Below the pieces are notes generated by a model that did not search any database, had not been told where the DNA came from, and saw only the letters and a list, made by a program, of their open reading frames with translations. Below are positions 42,891-54,272 of a stretch of 64,000 bases of DNA, one piece after another. The position numbers were made by a program, and so were the translations under genes. Numbering within the stretch: position 1 is the stretch's first letter; every line of letters starts with the position of its first letter. The DNA comes from Macrocystis pyrifera (lineage: Eukaryota; Sar; Phaeophyceae; Laminariales; Laminariaceae): assembly GCA_031763025.1 (NCBI GenBank), contig JASSKH010000035.1, forward strand, positions 346,320-410,319, read 5' to 3'.

Positions 42891-44107
42891 CAACCAGCCC
42901 ACCCCTGCTCTGCCAACTTGTGACGCGGGACAACTCTCGGAACCCGCGACCTACCATGCTCTCGCCATACCATGCGAACTGGTCCCACGCAATGGAGACG
43001 GAGATTGCTGGACTCGAGGGAGCTGGGACTTTCGGGGATGCTTAGCAGCAAAAGGGAGGGAACGTGGTATCGGCCAAATGGGTGTTCACTTGGAAGGAAG
43101 ATGAGCATGAAAAGGTAGAGAAGGCGAAAGCGCGACTAGTGGCGAGATGATTTAGCCAACGCCCCGGAGTTGATTACTATGAGACTTTTGCCTCCACTCC
43201 CGCCGCGTCATGTATCCGTATGATGACTTCGATAGCCTGCGAGTTACAGTTATATTTATGCCATTTCGATGTACAACAAGCGTTTGTCCAGGCCGAACTA
43301 CAGGAATTCGTTTTGATGCGGATGCCACAGGGCTGTGGCGATCTGAGCGGCAAAGTAATGCGCTTGAATCGTAGCCTATACGGCTTGAAACAGGCGTCGA
43401 GATCCTGGCATAGGCACTTGGTCACCCGCCTGAAGAGTCTTAGTTTTGAACAGAACCTCGCAGATCCGTGTGTTTTTCGATTAATCGAGGCGGGGTCTGT
43501 TTCCATCATTGCTGTGGTTCACGTCGACGACATTTTTGCGGTAGGCCGTAAGGAGAGATGTGACCGTTTTTTGCGAGGACTGAACCGCGTAGTCCCCATC
43601 AATAACCTTGGCGAGCTGCGATGGCATGCCGGTTGCCACTATTCCCGAGACAAGATCGCGGGTTTACTGACTATTTCGCAAGAATCTTTCGCGGAGAAGA
43701 CGGTCAAGCAATTTGGCGTGACCGCTGGTAGGAACACCCCACTTTCGCCTAATATTCTTCTGGAGGTGTTTGACGAGGAGGAGCCCATTGGTGACTGGCC
43801 GTATCGTGACCTAGTAGGCAGTTTGCTGTGGCTTTCTAACCAGACGAGACCTGATATGTCAAATGCCGTAAGGGCGGTCGCGAGGTATGTGCATACCCCC
43901 AAACTCAAGCACTGGTTGGCTGCGAGAGGGATTTTGGAGTATCTGAAGGTGACAAGTAGCTACGGGATTACTTTCCAGAGAGGCAGTGGATTAGAGTTGG
44001 TGGTTTACGCAGACGCAGCCTATGCCCCCCGAGACACTGGGAGGAAGTCTGTATCGGGTGCAGCCGTGATGTGTGTGTGGGGGTGCGGCCATTCAATGGA
44101 TTTCTAG
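42890..44107 (+). pseudogene. Copia reverse transcriptase with two in-frame stops
   Basis: The frame starts around YHANWSHAMETEIAGL. It has stops at 43043 (TAG) and 43148 (TGA), then runs open to 44107. Diagnostic blocks are RPGVDYYETFASTPAA, VQQAFVQAEL, MPQGCG, LNRSLYGLKQASRSWHRH and the catalytic VHVDD (43517-43531; Tyr replaced by His relative to YVDD). YADAAYAPRDTGRKSVSG starts the RNase H domain. It is broken at a GT/G-rich stretch near 44080. Confidence 0.88.
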
Positions 44108-44468
44108 GACGCAGAAGACTTCCACACTCTCCACGAGTGAAGCAGATTACGTTGCGATGTCAGAGGGTTTCAAGGAGGCTCTTTTTCTACGGTCAGTGTG
44201 GCGTTTCCTGTTGCCTGATTTTGGGGATCCGTGCATCCAGGTTTTTGAGGATAACAAGGGTACGATCCAAATAGCGGTCAACCCTGTGACGAACTCTAAC
44301 TCGAAGCACACAGATGTCCGCCACCACTTCCTGCGAGAACTTGTCGAACAGGGAGAGTTTGAAATCACGCAAGTCAGGTCGGAATACGAACATGCCGACT
44401 TCCTGACGAAACCCCTTCCGAAAGACGCTTTCCGTTTCCACAGGAACTTCATCATGAACATGAGTTAA
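44073..44468 (+). pseudogene. Copia RNase H, C-terminal part
   Basis: IQWISRTQKTSTLSTSEADY, EDNKGTIQIAVNP and HTDVRHHFLREL match copia RNase H. It ends at TAA 44466-44468. Its frame differs from the RT frame by an indel in the overlapping GTGTGTGTGGGGG stretch. Confidence 0.85.
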
Positions 44469-45552
44469 TTTGTTTGTTCGTTTTGTTTTGTTTTGTTTTT
44501 GAGTCGATTTTCATGTCTGACGAGGCCGATTTTTGTATCTTTCTGAGATTTGAGGGAATTCGAGGAAATTATCACAAATTTCATGAGATTTGAGAAGATA
44601 GTTTCTGGATTTTATTGAGCTTGGAGGTCATGATATTTTATTGCTGAGATCTGAAGAGTTGTTTTTTTTTGGGGGGTGATTTGACACACTGATAATTATT
44701 TTTGTCACTATTCTTCAATTGTTTAGGGGCTTGAAGCTCTGACTTCATGCGGTCCTATGATTTGTGATGTTTTTGGTTTTGTGGGGACGAGGGAGTGAAT
44801 CCGACATGTCACTATGTACCATTCTGGTTTGAGTTGAGGAGTCGATCGTGATTCATGAGTGATGCTTTTTATCTCGTTCCGTTGGGACTGGAAGACTGCT
44901 GTATGTAGCAGGAAAGCTGAAATATTTGGAACTACTATATAACATTATTATGCTGAATACGTACCTACGTACGTAATGCGGAGTTGAAATCTGTCGTATA
45001 CGAGGTCGACCGCACTAAACTGGGGCGATATTTCAGAGACGAAAGTCTGGGTTCTCGTTGCCGTTCGACTGAATTTACCGCTGTGTCCCCTGTAGCGAGG
45101 CTACATCGGATTGGTGTTTGATTGAGATGGAGAGTCTAACCCAAAAAGGAACTGCAGTACTATATAAATGATGCAAGGAGTTGGTTTTTTATTTTTCTGA
45201 GGTTTTGAGGAGTTGCTTTCTGGGTTTTTCTGAGCTTGGGGGCCTTGATTTTTACAGTCGATATTTGAGGAGTTGATTTATATTTTTCTCCCATTTATTA
45301 TTTTTCGGGTTTTGAGCAGCTGTTCTTGGTACTATTTTCTGATATACGAGTATGAAGATTAAGTTTCTTTCTTTGTGAGATTTGAGACTTTGATACTTAT
45401 ATCTGTGATATTCTGATTTGAGGCGTTGGTGGTCTTGACATATACTTATCTTTGAGTACAACACCTTGGATTTGGATTTTGGGTGATCGTGGTTTATCAC
45501 CATGGCATGATACTTTATCATGAGCGATGTTTGGTTATCCCATTCACCAAGT
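44469..45552 (+). other. Non-coding stretch between RNase H and 3' LTR
   Basis: T- and G-rich, with loosely repeated TTTTCTGAG-TTTGAGGAG segments (near 44545, 44640, 45195, 45260, 45305). No open frame of note on the plus strand. Such a long 3' region is uncommon for copia elements. Confidence 0.6.
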
Positions 45553-45565
45553 AGAGAGCAGAGGG
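45553..45565 (+). promoter_or_regulatory. Polypurine tract of copia element
   Basis: AGAGAGCAGAGGG lies immediately 5' of the 3' LTR, the expected site of plus-strand priming. Confidence 0.7.
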
Positions 45566-45838
45566 GCTGTTCGCAGTGCTCACGTAATTGGTGTATGGAT
45601 TCATGTGTAACGGTATTTGGGAGTTCCACACAGGAAATATGCGTGTTTCTGAGTGGAGCGGTCAGCGGGTTGCGACGTATTTTGTCCGCCGCTTTCTCAC
45701 TTCTTCTTGTTGTGTACTTCATGTTTTCTCCCTTTCTTCCTTGTCTTGTGTATTCTAAGCGATAAGATATATACCCTGGAGGGACTTCTATGAACTGACC
45801 TAGGCTTGGCCTATCACATCAGTGAGTGCACCGAACAC
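45566..45838 (+). repeat. 3' LTR of copia element
   Basis: 273 bp, aligned end to end with 38111-38384. The next sequence after ACAC differs between the two ends (gctagc and atgccg), which fixes the boundary. Confidence 0.9.
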
Positions 45839-46225
45839 ATGCCGAAATAATCGAGAAGCGAGAGAGAGATCCAAGGAAGATAAAGGGCGCGAGATTTCCT
45901 GGTTCAAAGGCAACCAAGGAAAGAAGTGTGTAAATAGGAGTCCGCCAGAGAAAAAGCGAAACGCTGCGGACAATGACCTCGCGGGGGGGGGGGGGGGGGG
46001 GGCAGACTGATTGGTGGCAGCGTAATGCCGTTAGTTGAAGAGTTACGGACAAAGGGAAAAATGTATCCCTGATTCGCCCCTGCCGATGGAGCACAGGAGC
46101 GAGCAGATGGGGGGGGTGTATGGACGCGGCGAGCTACTCCCCCTTCTTTCCGGGGATGGCCTAGAACAGGGATTCGAAGAGGGGGATGGGGGTAGAGATA
46201 GTCGCTGCAGAGTGCGCGCTGCACT
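45839..46225. other. Flank with G22 homopolymer, no gene
   Basis: Contains a long G run at about 45981-46002. No domain or splice signal. Confidence 0.4.
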
Positions 46226-46226
46226 C

Positions 46227-46326
46227 CTTTTGACCCTTGTAGGACCGCAATCCCTTTAGGGAGACAAACCATTCCAATTCCAAGTAGTTTTTCCTCAAAA
46301 CGGGACCGCAGTACTAAAAGGGTTAA
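46227..46326. mobile_element. Small inverted-repeat MITE (family P), copy 1
   Basis: Left end CTTTTGACCCTTGTAGGACC; right end GGACCGCAGTACTAAAAGGG. The core ACCATTCCAATTCCAAGTAG is shared with the copy at 48.9 kb. Confidence 0.65.
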
Positions 46327-46421
46327 GAGCTGCACCCTGTCGTTGCCACGTACGATATACTCGGAACTACAGTAGAGTACATTTTCTTGTAGTGGTAGAA
46401 GGGTTAAGGTCGGGGGAGGCG

Positions 46422-47059
46422 GAGGGGAGGGGGGGGGAGGGCGCGTACTCATTTGTTGCTTACCTTAGTCACTTGACCATTGACTACGCATCTCTTTCGA
46501 AACGGAGTACTATTACTACTCGTTACAGAGACAACCTACATTGTTGGGCGCTCTTGTAGTTTTTGCCTTACATTATTTACAAACCTTTTCTTTTCTTACC
46601 CCCTTCCTGTTTCGCCGCCTGTGGCCACCATCTATATCCTAGGATAGCGATCGTTTTCTCGCTACTATCTAGTGTACCGAACTTCTCCATGCCACGTTCG
46701 TCTATTTTTTTCGTCTCCTCCTTGAACATTTTCCGTTCCTTCTTGTACATTTCACACTCTCCCCCTGTGTGAGTTCTACTCTCTACTACTGTTTTTCCAC
46801 AAGCGCACATTTGTGCATCTACTTCCTCCTCCTCCCGACTTCTGGTATACCTCTTTCTTCTTTCCGGCAGGTCCAAGTCCCCTACACGAAACCGTAGTTT
46901 CACCGTTTCCGCGTGGCTCATCGGGCCGTGCAATAGCGTTTTCACTCCCATTTCTTGTCTTATACCCCCCCGTACATCTCTCAAGTGCTCCTCGGACCGG
47001 AAGGGGGCGGCTGAGCCAGCAGCGGTGGCGAGACCAAACCCGTGAGTGACATAATGCAA
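46422..47059 (-). pseudogene. 5'-truncated LINE 3' end with C-rich tail (source-type copy of family A)
   Basis: The minus-strand frame 47059-46577 contains a zinc-ribbon-like end typical of LINE ORF2: MCACGKTVVESRTHTGGECE then YKKERKMF. It continues SSEKTIAILGYRWWPQ. Downstream, after small indels and a stop, ERPTM-VVSVTSSNSTPF leads to RKRCVVNGQVTKVSNK, TGA, GTACG and a C-rich tail at 46441-46422. This joins the family A tag to a longer LINE coding end. Upstream sequence is unrelated, so the copy is truncated. Confidence 0.65.
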
Positions 47060-49190
47060 CGGCCGGTATATATGTATCTATATATTGGATGATTTTCATG
47101 TCTTACCTGACTGTTAACGGTAAGGGCCCCAGTGGGCGTTACACAGGTTCTGATTGTTGAGGAATGCCACGATGCAGAGGTCACTGTGACTGACCGGGGC
47201 CCTTATCCCAAACACCGTTGGGATACCAACATTGTCTTACAATACGTTTCGTGATATCCCTAGGCTTTCAGGTAGGTAATCGAGTTGCATTTCATCTTTT
47301 TCTCAAGATCAGGTTTGGGTGAGGTGTAGAGCTCTTCGATTGAGCATCCTCAGAAAATTTAGGTGCTGCCCCGGAAGGACCGGAGTGGGCTGTCACAGGT
47401 CCTAACTGTAGGGCGAGACGTGTTCCAGGGGCGGCCAGGAGCAAGCACCCCACTCAGTGGGGTGGCGAGTAATGGGGGAGTCAAGGAATTCTGGGCACGG
47501 AAACCTGACTTCATCACTGAGGTACAGTAAATATTCTTAAAATTGTCTACCAGGCAGGAGATCGGCGAGCCGACGCACGCTATGGGAGAGGTGCACTATT
47601 TCTTTTTCTGAGTCTCCTGACATGACCACAAGGAGCTCTGTATCTCGCCCGAAACCTGTTTTGGCAAAAAGTGTAAGTACTACTGCTCTATACCCGATGA
47701 ATGCACGATGCCTGTTACTAAACAAACAACCCAAAATTCTGCAACACAAGAATTATATTCCGACAATTTTGGGTTAAGGAGCCCCGTCACTCAAAAACGT
47801 TTCCTCCAAAAGCGTGCTACCTATCTCCATCGTAGCACGCGTCTAAGCCACCTACCCTAAAACGAGAGGAGGCGACGGCGGAGGAGGGGGAATATAACGA
47901 GGACAGGCGTTTCCCACGTAGGAGAGGCGTTTCGCACATACAACCACCCCCCCCCCCCCCCCCCCCCCCCGCCTCTCTTTCAGAGACGGAGATCATCCGT
48001 ACAGTAGCAAATGCTTTTTACTACGTAAGATGCCCGGATTTCTAGGGATCCTCAGCAGCCGTGTGGTGAACGTTGATTGTTGTTTGGGACCGGCACTGGG
48101 TGATGTGGCAAGGCGACCCAAGACGACGTAGATTTGCGAGATATGCTACAAAGGGAAGCGGTTAATGGTATTTGGATGGCATGCCACTGCGATGGGAATA
48201 AATGGAAGATACGCAAATATAATAACACGACCCTGTAGAATAGATAGTGGCCATAGATACACACGGCAAAAGCAAGGAACGAAAATCCGGCACTATTAAT
48301 ACGTACTATCAGGTATGAATAAAAGCTAACAGTACACTTCACACCAGAAATAAGACATATTTGGGCAGTGGAGGATAGGCGATAGGTAGCATCGAACTTA
48401 GGAGTATAACAGGCGCGAACGAGGCGCGGGGCAAGGTAAAAATCATGAAGATACAGTATAGCGTTCGATCTACCGATTGATAAGACGACTGCGGTTGCAG
48501 TACGTACGTGTTGTACCATCAGTATATCTTACTCACTCGTAAGAAAGTCCTGTCGTCACGATGCGCGCACTGCATGGCGACGAAGTAGTTTCCACCTATT
48601 TCGAAAACCATCAAGCCGGCGCCGGTGCCTCCAATGTGGGGTGAAGATGTGGCAATAAATCGGGGCGTTCGGAAAATAAGGAGACGCACGTATTTCGTAT
48701 CATAACGATCATTACAGTCTGCCGTGGAAACCATCCTTCCGTGAAAATCGTGGTGCGCGCAAAATCGGGGTCCTGGCGGGAGAAATGCAGTTCGTACCTG
48801 TATGCAGGCCTATTCTAAGTCATCATATACGAGTGTATCATACGTACCACTCAGGGCACCCAACAAATACGCCGAAGGCTTTAACCCCTTTGGAAATGCA
48901 GTCCCGAATTGGGAACAAACCACTCTAATTCCAAGTGCTTTGTCCCCAAAACGGGACTGCAGTACTACTGTAAAATGCCTTAAGGTTTGTTGCGGGTCGA
49001 TACCTGAGAAGCTCTCGGCCACAGCAGTGGTGCCGGATGATGCTATTATAATGTGTTGAGCTACCGCTTTTCGTTTGAACCCATTTACTTGATAAAATAG
49101 ATGACGGCCTCCGTTGAGGCGTGTTGTGGAAATTGCGATCGAAATGAAGGATTGATCGGGAAACCATATACATCAGTTCAGGGCGTGTGT
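47060..49190. other. No gene recognised; repeat fragments
   Basis: It includes a diverged pair of GGGCGTTACACAGGTTCTGA-like blocks (about 47128 and 47385) and half of a family D element (47757-47852). A C homopolymer of about 23 bases lies at 47949-47971 and a family P MITE at 48876-48976. The minus frame 48519-48734 is open but has no recognised motif. Confidence 0.4.
48876..48976. mobile_element. Small inverted-repeat MITE (family P), copy 2
   Basis: CTTTAACCCCTTTGGAAATG on the left and ACGGGACTGCAGTACTACTG on the right. The core CCACTCTAATTCCAAGTGCT is shared with copy 1. Confidence 0.65.
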
Positions 49191-49200
49191 GAAATCATTC

Positions 49201-49431
49201 ACACCTCGGTCAGAACATCGATTCCCACTTGATGATGACTTAGATCTTCCGAGGCAGATAAATCTATTATTATCGATCTTGTATGATCTACTGTAGCTCA
49301 TCATGTCGGCGGGTGGGGCCCGTATAACCATCTGCATGATCTGGCGCATGTGTTGTGGGTTGGATCTGTACTATGCAGATCCTGCACAACTTCTCACAAT
49401 GGCATGCGAAGAACTAGATAATCTACTGTAC

Positions 49432-49468
<37 letters not shown>

Positions 49469-50114
49469 CATATATATAGATAGATAGATAGATGGATAGA
49501 TATATAGATGGATAGATAGGTAGATGGATAGATATGTAGATGGATATATAGGTATATGGATATATATATAGATGGATATATAGATAGATGGATATATAGA
49601 TAGATGGATATATAGATAGATGGATATATAGATGGATAGATAGATAGATGGGTAGATAGATACATGGATATATAGATAGATGGATAGATAGATAAATGGA
49701 TAGATAGACAGATGGATATAGAGATAGATGGATAGATAGATAGAAGAATAGATAGATAGATGGATAGATAGATGGATAGATGGATAGATAGATGGATGGA
49801 TAGATAGATAGATATATACAGTATATATATATATATATATAGACAAATAAATAGATGGATATATATATATATATATAGACAAATAAATAGATGGATATAT
49901 ATATATATATATATAAATATATATAGGTAGATATATATAGATACATAGATAGATAGATAGACAGGCAGATATATATATATATATATAGACATATAGATGT
50001 ATATATATACATATAGGTATATATAGGTAGACAGGCAGATGTATACATATATAATAGAAATATAGATAGATGTATAGATAGATCATGATGTATCTGATCT
50101 GTTCGAGGTGTGAA
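49201..50114. mobile_element. Inverted-repeat element family E, copy 5, expanded by a GATA microsatellite
   Basis: The ends are CACACCTCGGTCAGAAC and the reverse complement of CACACCTCGAACAGATCAG. Flanks aaatcatt and aaatcatg suggest an 8-base target duplication with one mismatch. The usual body (GATCTACTGTAGCTCATC, then GGCGGGTGGGGCCCGTATAA) is followed by about 650 bp of GATA/TATA units, making this copy three times normal length. Confidence 0.75.
49425..50085. repeat. (GATA)n/(GGATATATA)n compound microsatellite
   Basis: Long runs of TAGATAGATAGATGGATAGA and ATATATATAGATGGATATA. Minus-strand frames here are Ile/Tyr/Leu/Ser repeats and are not proteins. Confidence 0.95.
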
Positions 50115-50294
50115 ATCATGTGGGATTGTGTGAATGTTTGAGAAGTTGAGGAGGCCCACAGGGATCAGGGGGCCCGGGCGATTTTTTTGGGAGGATTCTG
50201 CCTTTTTGGTGCTCGTTTAGACATTTGTTTTTGTGTACTGTAGGCTGTAGGGCAGACCACGCGAGTATCCTCGGGGTATCGAGTACGTTTCTTA

Positions 50295-51260
50295 CTCCGA
50301 GTGCTGGGAGTATTGCAGCACTGCCGGCCTAAATACTGCGAGCACAAGGAGCATGAGCAGTATGCCGAAGGACCAAATACTGCGAGTACTATGAGTAGTA
50401 CACACCCTGGTACAGCCGGCGTCCCCGGTGGCTCGGTAGGTGATCCGCGTGCCTACCGATATCAATTTCGTGGGTTCGAGTTTCACCGAGTGCATAGCCG
50501 TAAGGACTTTTCCCTACATAAACATTGATTATCATAGCGGAAAGCGCGAGAGCGTGAGTTAAAAACATTCGACGAAAATCGACGGGCAGTGGGAATGCTG
50601 AACCCTACGCGCGATAAAAATGAAGGCACGTGCCGGGGGGCAGAAGGGACGACGCCAGTGACCACGGCTTGTCTAAAAGATCGCTGAGGGTAAAACTTCC
50701 TACGAGTGAAGCTGGAAAGTAAAAACGAGGATTGAAAAAAAAAGTAACTCCGAGTACAAGCAGCATACAGGCACCCGCAGCACATCCGAAATACTTGCAG
50801 TACTCAGAGTATCCAGAGCATTAAACCTGGAAATACTACGAGTACTCGCAGTACGTACTCTCGAAATACGGCCAGCACTCACATGCTCCCCCCGAAAGTA
50901 ATTTTCTCTAACTCCCACACGTGAAACCATTTGTGAATAGTTTCTGGAAAAATGGGGATGCAATGATTGAAGCGGTGCACAGATGGTCGAAGTATACTTC
51001 ATGCCCCGAGAAATGTTGCACGCATTGAGAGAGTGCTTTGATACTGCGAGCACTCGCAGTGCTTGCAGTACTAACGGCCGCAATACTGCCAGTAGTTGCA
51101 GTACGCGCAGCACAGAACCTTGCAGTACTTGAAGTACAGGGATTATCCACAGCATCAAACCCCGAAATACGGCGAGTCCCGAAGTATCGGCGGTGCTGAA
51201 TATCGAAATACTGCGAGTACTTAATGCATCCTTAGTATATAAACCCCAGATATTGCAAGT
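50295..51260. repeat. CGAGTACTCGCAGTACT-rich dispersed motif tract
   Basis: Palindrome-like CGAGTACT and GCAGTACT motifs recur on both sides of the SINE (for example 50380-50400, 50795-50870, 51035-51140), at irregular spacing. Confidence 0.6.
50419..50746 (+). mobile_element. tRNA-derived SINE, copy 1
   Basis: The head carries a good A box (TGGCTCGGTAGG, 50429) and B box (GGTTCGAGTTT, 50473). The body GCGGAAAGCGCGAGAGCGTG, GCAGTGGGAATGCTGAACCC and GGCTTGTCTAAAAGATCGCT ends in an A-rich tail at 50735. It is collinear with 62027-62366 over about 330 bp. Confidence 0.85.
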
Positions 51261-51299
51261 GCACGAAAAAATACCTGCAGTTCTGTAGGTTCTCTCCAA

Positions 51300-51767
51300 A
51301 TTTCTGTACTTTATTTACCACCGATTACTGAAAACCTACTTGAATACATACCGGGTACCTGGTATTATTTTACCATTTATATACCGCCAGAACACATAGC
51401 GTCAAACACCCATATTACCATACCGTTTGAAATTACCGCCCTACAACTACAGTTATCGTAAGTATTTTCTCCGCGGTTCGTACTGCTCACTGATTATTCT
51501 TATTCTTGTGAAGAATGCTTCTTCCGTGTGCCTATCGAAATAGGAAAAAAAGTGGCGGCGCGCTCAAGATGGAGCTAGGAGCTCAGGTTGTGTTCAAAGG
51601 CACCGCCATTCGCGGAGAACTTGATCATGTCTACCCACATAGGCATCATTGAATTTGAAGCGGGGGCTTTCGAGATGTAGAACAACCTCGGAAGGGTGGA
51701 ACAATCAACAACAAGCTACTGACTGCACTGCAGAACATGTGCCACTCACTGCTATTGCCTGCCAATT

Positions 51768-51804
<37 letters not shown>

Positions 51805-52860
51805 TCCTCTCGGCACTCACGATATATTTCAGCTCTTACAATTGGTTGGATATACTGCTCTAGCGTTTTGCATTAATAGAGGATGTGTCGAATTCCTCAT
51901 GTTCATATCATCAATAGAGGTGGTGCCGACGAGCTGTGTTGTTTCATTCGCTTCGTAGTAGGGAGGCTGTCGAGTCTAGGAGGTGTACGGGATGGTTTAA
52001 CGTAACCGTCTGGGAATACCTACATAAGTAGAGACAACAGGCATGTTTCTGCCGGGGACATTTTAGTTGATACCGGGAGGTGCTGGAGAATGACACTCTA
52101 TGTCTTCGGCACTCTGGTCTGTGTCTACACTCACCCTTCCTGTCTTGCAACCATGATGAGTCCTAGCCATAAACCCATCCCGGCCCGGCCCATCCCATCA
52201 TCGGGTACATTAGCACGAATTCCTTATCCTGACACTCTCCTTTGACTTCGTATATACCCATTCACTACTGTTTCGTGTCCTTCATTTTAATTTTAGTGTC
52301 CATCACTTGAACTTTTTCCAGCCCAGCTCGCAGGCAGGAGCTTACACGCCCGGCGGCACTCTCAACAGCATGTGGTCACAGGTCTCCAACCTCCCCACCC
52401 CCCGGTTTCATCAATAAATATCCACACATATCGTCCATTTTCCTCGAGGTTTAGATACTCACGCTCCCCCCCCTCGGGCTTTCGTGACGGGAGAGGGCAC
52501 CTGAAAATACGCCAGGTACAGTAGTCGCCTGTCTTTCACCTGGAGCGGAACCCAGCGTCTTCTCTACTAACCTTCTTGAGGCTTGAGAGAGAAAATGATA
52601 ATGCACATTTCGACAATTACAGCAACGGCCGGTGCGTGATTGGGGGCTGGTACCGATCGGCGTCCGAGTTACAATGGTTGATGCAAGGGGTCATACGGCA
52701 CTGGAGCTCCATGTTCCAACTCGTACATACTGCTCTGGGTGCTCTCGCTGCTCGTATTGAATACGATTCGATGATGACACCAAAATAATCATTGGTACTA
52801 TTGACTCATCCCATGGTACGGGTTACAGTAGTATATTTGTTTCTTTGAGGAGCTCAGCCT
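51300..52860. other. No gene recognised
   Basis: It contains a C run of about 30 bases at 51771-51800. Short frames only; no splice-supported exon. Confidence 0.4.
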
Positions 52861-52863
52861 CTC

Positions 52864-53230
52864 CTATGTGGTGGCGTTGCCCTTTGGTCGATATATCGGG
52901 GGCCCCTCAAAGGGGTTAGTAGCAGCGGCAACGACAGTCGCTTTTACGGCCTTGTCCTGCCCCGTCGGCTTTTGCGGCGGGGGGGGGGGGGTCGTAGCTC
53001 TTCTTATTGTTCTTACCCCGCGTTCGTTCTGCCTTGCGATTTTAGCGTAGCGGCTGCCAGGAACGATGGCCTGTTGCGTACAGTTTGTTGACGCGTTTTG
53101 CGATGGAGGTACTTGTATGTAGCACGTTTTGGCCCAATATTTTCTGTTTTTTTCTGCTGAGCAGCTGTTTGATTTCTTCAAATCGTGCTTGTTCCAGAGC
53201 GCCACTGTTAAAGGCCATGGGATTACTCAT
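52864..53230 (-). CDS. Possible small hypothetical gene or fragment
   Basis: An ATG at 53230 opens a 62-codon frame rich in Lys, Gln and Arg (FEEIKQLLSRKKQKILGQ). The composition then continues in a second frame through a G14 run to 52864 (QDKAVKATVVAAATNPFEGP). A single gene broken by indels is conceivable. No family was recognised. Confidence 0.2.
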
Positions 53231-53535
53231 CGGGCTAAGCGCGCATTTTTTGTCAAAAGCCAGTTTTTGGGTGACTTACCACAGTAGTGACTTACTAATA
53301 GTATATAGGACCTACTAAAAGTATAGAGCTCTTCAAGCGAGGAGCTTCATAACATTCTGTAACATGGTGAACCCCTACCTCAAGGTAGCATGCGTCTGAT
53401 ATTGTGTTGATAGGGGTTGAGCGTGCTTGGGTCGCGCTGCGGCAGCACGGCTGGCGAAACGGGGACGGAACTAGAATATACCGAGAAACGCACCTAGAGT
53501 CAATCGCGCGTTCGGTCAGATCACATCACCCGCAG

Positions 53536-53682
53536 GGATGTCTGACGTTCGAAAAATGCACGACATTCACTGGTAACCGCGGGGATGGAGTGGGATCTGG
53601 GTCCGGAGGCGCTATCTTCGTTCACGTCAAAGGAAGCATCCACTCTATGGGAAATTTCAAGATGACAGACAACTTTGCCGAG
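53536..53682 (+). pseudogene. Beta-helix (PMP-like) exon, fragment 1
   Basis: The acceptor CCCGCAG| and donor GAG|GTGAGC bound 49 in-frame codons, phase 0. CLTFEKCTTFTGN, GSGGAIFVHVKGSIHS and FKMTDNFAE show the GGAI plus FxxN pattern of right-handed beta-helix repeats. Well preserved in itself; its partner exons nearby are damaged. Confidence 0.6.
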
Positions 53683-54149
53683 GTGAGCGTGGATGGAGGG
53701 GTTGGACTCGAGGACACCGGGTAAATTATAGCCCCTATAGCCTAACGATGCAATCACTCTATGACCATACTGTAGGAATCGATATTTTTTCGGCGCAGTA
53801 AAGCACCCAACACTCCCCACCCGTTAGAATGTACTCCTGTAGCTGTCCGAAGGCTGGCCATGGCAGTAAGAGACGGTACGAGGTGGTTGAAAGTCCTTAC
53901 ATCGCCGTGAAAGAGGTATTGCAGCACTCAGGGTATTGGTGGCACTGGCCGCGACGAAGTTCAGAAGCACAACATGGCATGAGGTGCGGGTGAAACTTTC
54001 TGGACAGCCTACCCTTTTGTTTCCGAGGTCACCATTGGGGTATAGTCCACGATGGTATGTGCCATGGAGACAACCTTACGTTTATAAAACTTCATATATA
54101 AATACTTCGCCCATCGTTCTCACGGATGCTGCCATAGTCCTCTCTCGAA

Positions 54150-54272
54150 TAGCTGCACACGATTCCGATGGCGGAGCAAAAGGCGGACCAATCCACAACC
54201 GGGGTGGGTGACATCGTCGTCGATGGAGAGGCCGACTTCACGGGGAACATTCGCGGGGCGAGTACACGAAAA
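54150..54272 (+). pseudogene. Beta-helix fragment 2, frameshifted
   Basis: HDSDGGAKGGPIHNRGG ends at a TGA. Skipping into the next frame continues GDIVVDGEADFTGN, again the GGxI and FxxN signature. The break is at a GGGGTGGGTG stretch. Confidence 0.5.

Larger units (their letters stand above)
38111..45838 (+). mobile_element. Ty1/copia LTR retrotransposon, decayed
   Basis: The order is 5' LTR, Gag with zinc knuckle, protease, integrase, reverse transcriptase, RNase H, a 1.1 kb non-coding stretch, a polypurine tract and 3' LTR. Integrase before reverse transcriptase is diagnostic of copia. The LTRs differ at about a dozen positions over 273-274 bp. Frame breaks separate most domains and two stops lie within the RT frame, so it is not autonomous. 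Confidence 0.93.

Noticed and set aside
48519-48734. Minus-strand 71-codon frame containing GGTGAGLMVFEIGG
   Set aside because: Looks protein-like but has no recognised family, and its neighbours offer no splice-consistent exon.
49394-50159. Minus-strand frames of 190-260 codons rich in Ile, Tyr, Leu and Ser
   Set aside because: They are translations of the GATA/TATA microsatellite; the same pattern appears in all three minus frames.
50419-50500. Functional tRNA gene
   Set aside because: A and B boxes are present but the acceptor stem does not pair and the sequence continues as a repeated SINE body with a second copy at 62.0 kb.
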